Virus record (IMG/VR): IMGVR_UViG_3300044608_001174 | Span: 1 to 35,081 of that record | Source: a virus | DNA: 35,081 bases | Direction: 5' to 3' (one strand) | Part shown: in pieces, positions 34,026-35,081 of the stretch | Numbering within the stretch: the stretch's first letter is position 1 | How the letters are laid out: each line of letters begins with the position of its first letter | Translations under genes and position numbers: made by a program | Notes under the pieces: model-generated | What the model was told of the DNA's origin: nothing | The model's database searches: none | The model's input: the letters and a program-made list of their open reading frames with translations, nothing else

Positions 34026-34261
34026 AAGACAACCAAACCGAAGCGGAAGTGAATCCCAGATGGATCCGCATTCGTGATGCTGTTCGAGTCTCTGGCATTT
34101 GTCGGAGTTCGATTTACGAGTTGATCAACTCCGGTGCTGTCAAAAGTTTCTCGCACAAAAAGGAAGGTCAAACTTTGGGACAGAGGCTCATCTCATACCA
34201 AAGCCTGATCGACTATCTCGATGCCGCTTATGAGGCTTTCAAAAAGGAGGTGCAGGAATGA
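34022..34261 (+). CDS. AlpA/excisionase-like helix-turn-helix protein
   Basis: A 79-residue protein with the pattern WIRIRDAVRVSGICRSSIYELINSG...KSFSHK..., typical of MerR/AlpA-type small DNA-binding proteins and excisionases. It is coupled on both sides by ATGA overlaps. It might be a transcription regulator rather than an excisionase, since no integrase was found. Confidence 0.7.
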   Translation: MKDNQTEAEVNPRWIRIRDAVRVSGICRSSIYELINSGAVKSFSHKKEGQTLGQRLISYQSLIDYLDAAYEAFKKEVQE

Positions 34262-34572
34262 GAGACGCACTAGACCCAGACCACTGGACCAATGGCGGTG
34301 AATGCGATCACCCGCACCCTGATGCGCTTGCGATGGAGGCACTGGACGCTGAGAACAAACAACTCCGCGCAGAGGTCGAGCGGCTGAAGGAAGCTCAACG
34401 CTGGATTTCGGTGAATGAGCGGTTGCCGGAAGCAAACACTGCCGTTTTAACGAGATGGAGAGGCGAGACTTTTAGCGTTGAGTGGAGGTTTCCAAGCGGT
34501 GAATGGACTACAGGGTCGTTCGTTACGCACTGGATGCCGCTGCCACAACCGCCGATGGAGGTGGAGAAATGA
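34258..34572 (+). CDS. DUF551-type protein 2
   Basis: A 104-residue protein with a helical N-terminus (EALDAENKQLRAEVERLKEA) and a C-terminal DUF551 block (RWISVNERLPEAN, then THWMPLPQPP). It is a paralog of the 30661 gene with an added coiled coil. Function unknown. Confidence 0.65.
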   Translation: MRDALDPDHWTNGGECDHPHPDALAMEALDAENKQLRAEVERLKEAQRWISVNERLPEANTAVLTRWRGETFSVEWRFPSGEWTTGSFVTHWMPLPQPPMEVEK

Positions 34573-35039
34573 TCGACCCTGCAGAAATACGGGCGATTGT
34601 CGAGAGGATGCGGTCGCAAGGCCGCATCACCTCAGCCGAGCCGGACAAGGCAACCGACAAGCAATCGTTGTCAGTTCAGACCGTCAAATGTGACCAGTGC
34701 GGGATGGAGTTCGTCCCGCTCAACAACCGCAACCGGAGATGCAGCCAAGTCTGCACGAAGCGAGGGGCTTTGATGATGCGTCGCCGAAGAGGGGGACATC
34801 AGCCGCTCGGAGAGGAGCGGACTTGCGAGCAGTGCGGGACGAGGTTCCGGCAGGGCTCAATCTTGCAAAGGCATTGCAAGCCGCTTTGCACTCGACGGGC
34901 GAGGGGCAGACGGGAGAGGCAGAGACTATTAGTTGAGTCTTTAGGTATAAAGAGCAACCGGAATGATGAATGCGTGAAACCGTCAAAACGTGTCCGAAAA
35001 CCGACGAAAAACGACGTTTCATGTCTCAAAAACGAGTAA
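34569..35039 (+). CDS. Double zinc-finger protein (paralog of 33597)
   Basis: A 156-residue protein with two Cys4 clusters (CDQCGMEFVPLNNRNRRCSQVC and CEQCGTRFRQGSILQRHCKPLC, near 41-62 and 84-106) and a highly basic tail (RRARGRRERQRL). The ATG at 34569 overlaps the previous stop as ATGA. Likely nucleic-acid binding. It ends 35 nt before the right terminal repeat. Confidence 0.65.
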   Translation: MIDPAEIRAIVERMRSQGRITSAEPDKATDKQSLSVQTVKCDQCGMEFVPLNNRNRRCSQVCTKRGALMMRRRRGGHQPLGEERTCEQCGTRFRQGSILQRHCKPLCTRRARGRRERQRLLVESLGIKSNRNDECVKPSKRVRKPTKNDVSCLKNE

Positions 35040-35073
35040 GGAATCTTTTTTTTGTCCGTTTTCTGACTCCGGA
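35040..35073 (+). other. Right end, T-run before the terminal repeat
   Basis: An 8-T run at 35046-35053 follows the last stop but has no convincing G/C-rich hairpin ahead of it, so an intrinsic terminator is not proven. A gactccggag stretch precedes the terminal repeat. Confidence 0.3.
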
Positions 35074-35081
35074 GGGTCGGG
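35074..35081. repeat. Right copy of 8-bp terminal direct repeat
   Basis: gggtcggg, identical to bases 1-8. See the left copy. Confidence 0.45.

Noticed and set aside
34983-35035. Iterated aaaacg-like words near the right end as possible terminase binding sites
   Set aside because: Spacing is irregular and they lie within Lys/Arg-rich coding sequence, which explains them.

Overview
The window reads as an essentially complete genome of a tailed double-stranded DNA phage, most likely a siphovirus. All supported genes lie on the plus strand, in the order packaging, head, tail, fibres, lysis, recombination and replication, small accessory genes. A long tape measure gene follows a frameshifted tail assembly chaperone. 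I see no sheath or contractile baseplate genes. The terminase large subunit and portal are of the lambda gpA/gpB type. The first 8 bases (gggtcggg) recur as the last 8 bases, and the terminase small subunit starts 52 bases from the left end, as expected for a linear cos-type genome or a contig opened at its ends. No integrase or CI-type repressor is visible. One small helix-turn-helix protein of AlpA/excisionase type sits near the right end. The host cannot be named from sequence alone. The DNA looks moderately GC-rich, and many genes have an A/C-rich leader ending in CCATG with no Shine-Dalgarno sequence, so the host may rely little on Shine-Dalgarno initiation.

Layout. 1-3557: terminase small subunit, ParB-like/DNA methyltransferase fusion overlapping it by 173 nt, and terminase large subunit. 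3550-8269: gpW-like connector, portal with an extra C-terminal domain, HAD-type hydrolase, small MPYA protein, protease with scaffold-like tail, decoration protein, and major capsid protein followed by a strong intrinsic terminator. 8321-13992: head-tail completion genes, two related short tail proteins, tail assembly chaperone G/GT with a canonical GGGAAAC -1 frameshift site, and tape measure. 13989-23636: two tandem paralogous distal-tail proteins, tip proteins, and four fibre genes, two of them collagen-like. 23671-24816: a GT4-type glycosyltransferase whose start codon sits in the loop of a long hairpin. 24833-26686: four small membrane proteins, partly nested, then a muramidase-like endolysin.

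26713-27530 is a module boundary: a helix-turn-helix candidate, then a non-coding stretch with hairpins, an A-tract and direct repeats, probably the early control region. 27531-33242 carries small genes, a zinc-ribbon protein, a RuvC-like resolvase, a RecT annealing protein, an SSB-like protein ending in DEVPF, a run of tiny coupled genes, and a primase-helicase. 33243-33596 holds an extreme C/G-rich inverted repeat with an adjacent G-quadruplex motif, a candidate replication origin or strong regulatory structure. 33597-35039 holds two zinc-finger paralogs flanking the AlpA-like protein and a DUF551-type protein.

Most genes are chained by ATGA, GTGA or TGATG overlaps, so long co-transcribed and translationally coupled operons are likely. 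The observations that most deserve follow-up are the frameshifted chaperone, the hairpin over the glycosyltransferase start, the giant hairpin/G4 element, the modular collagen-like fibres with a neighbouring glycosyltransferase, and the nested lysis cassette.
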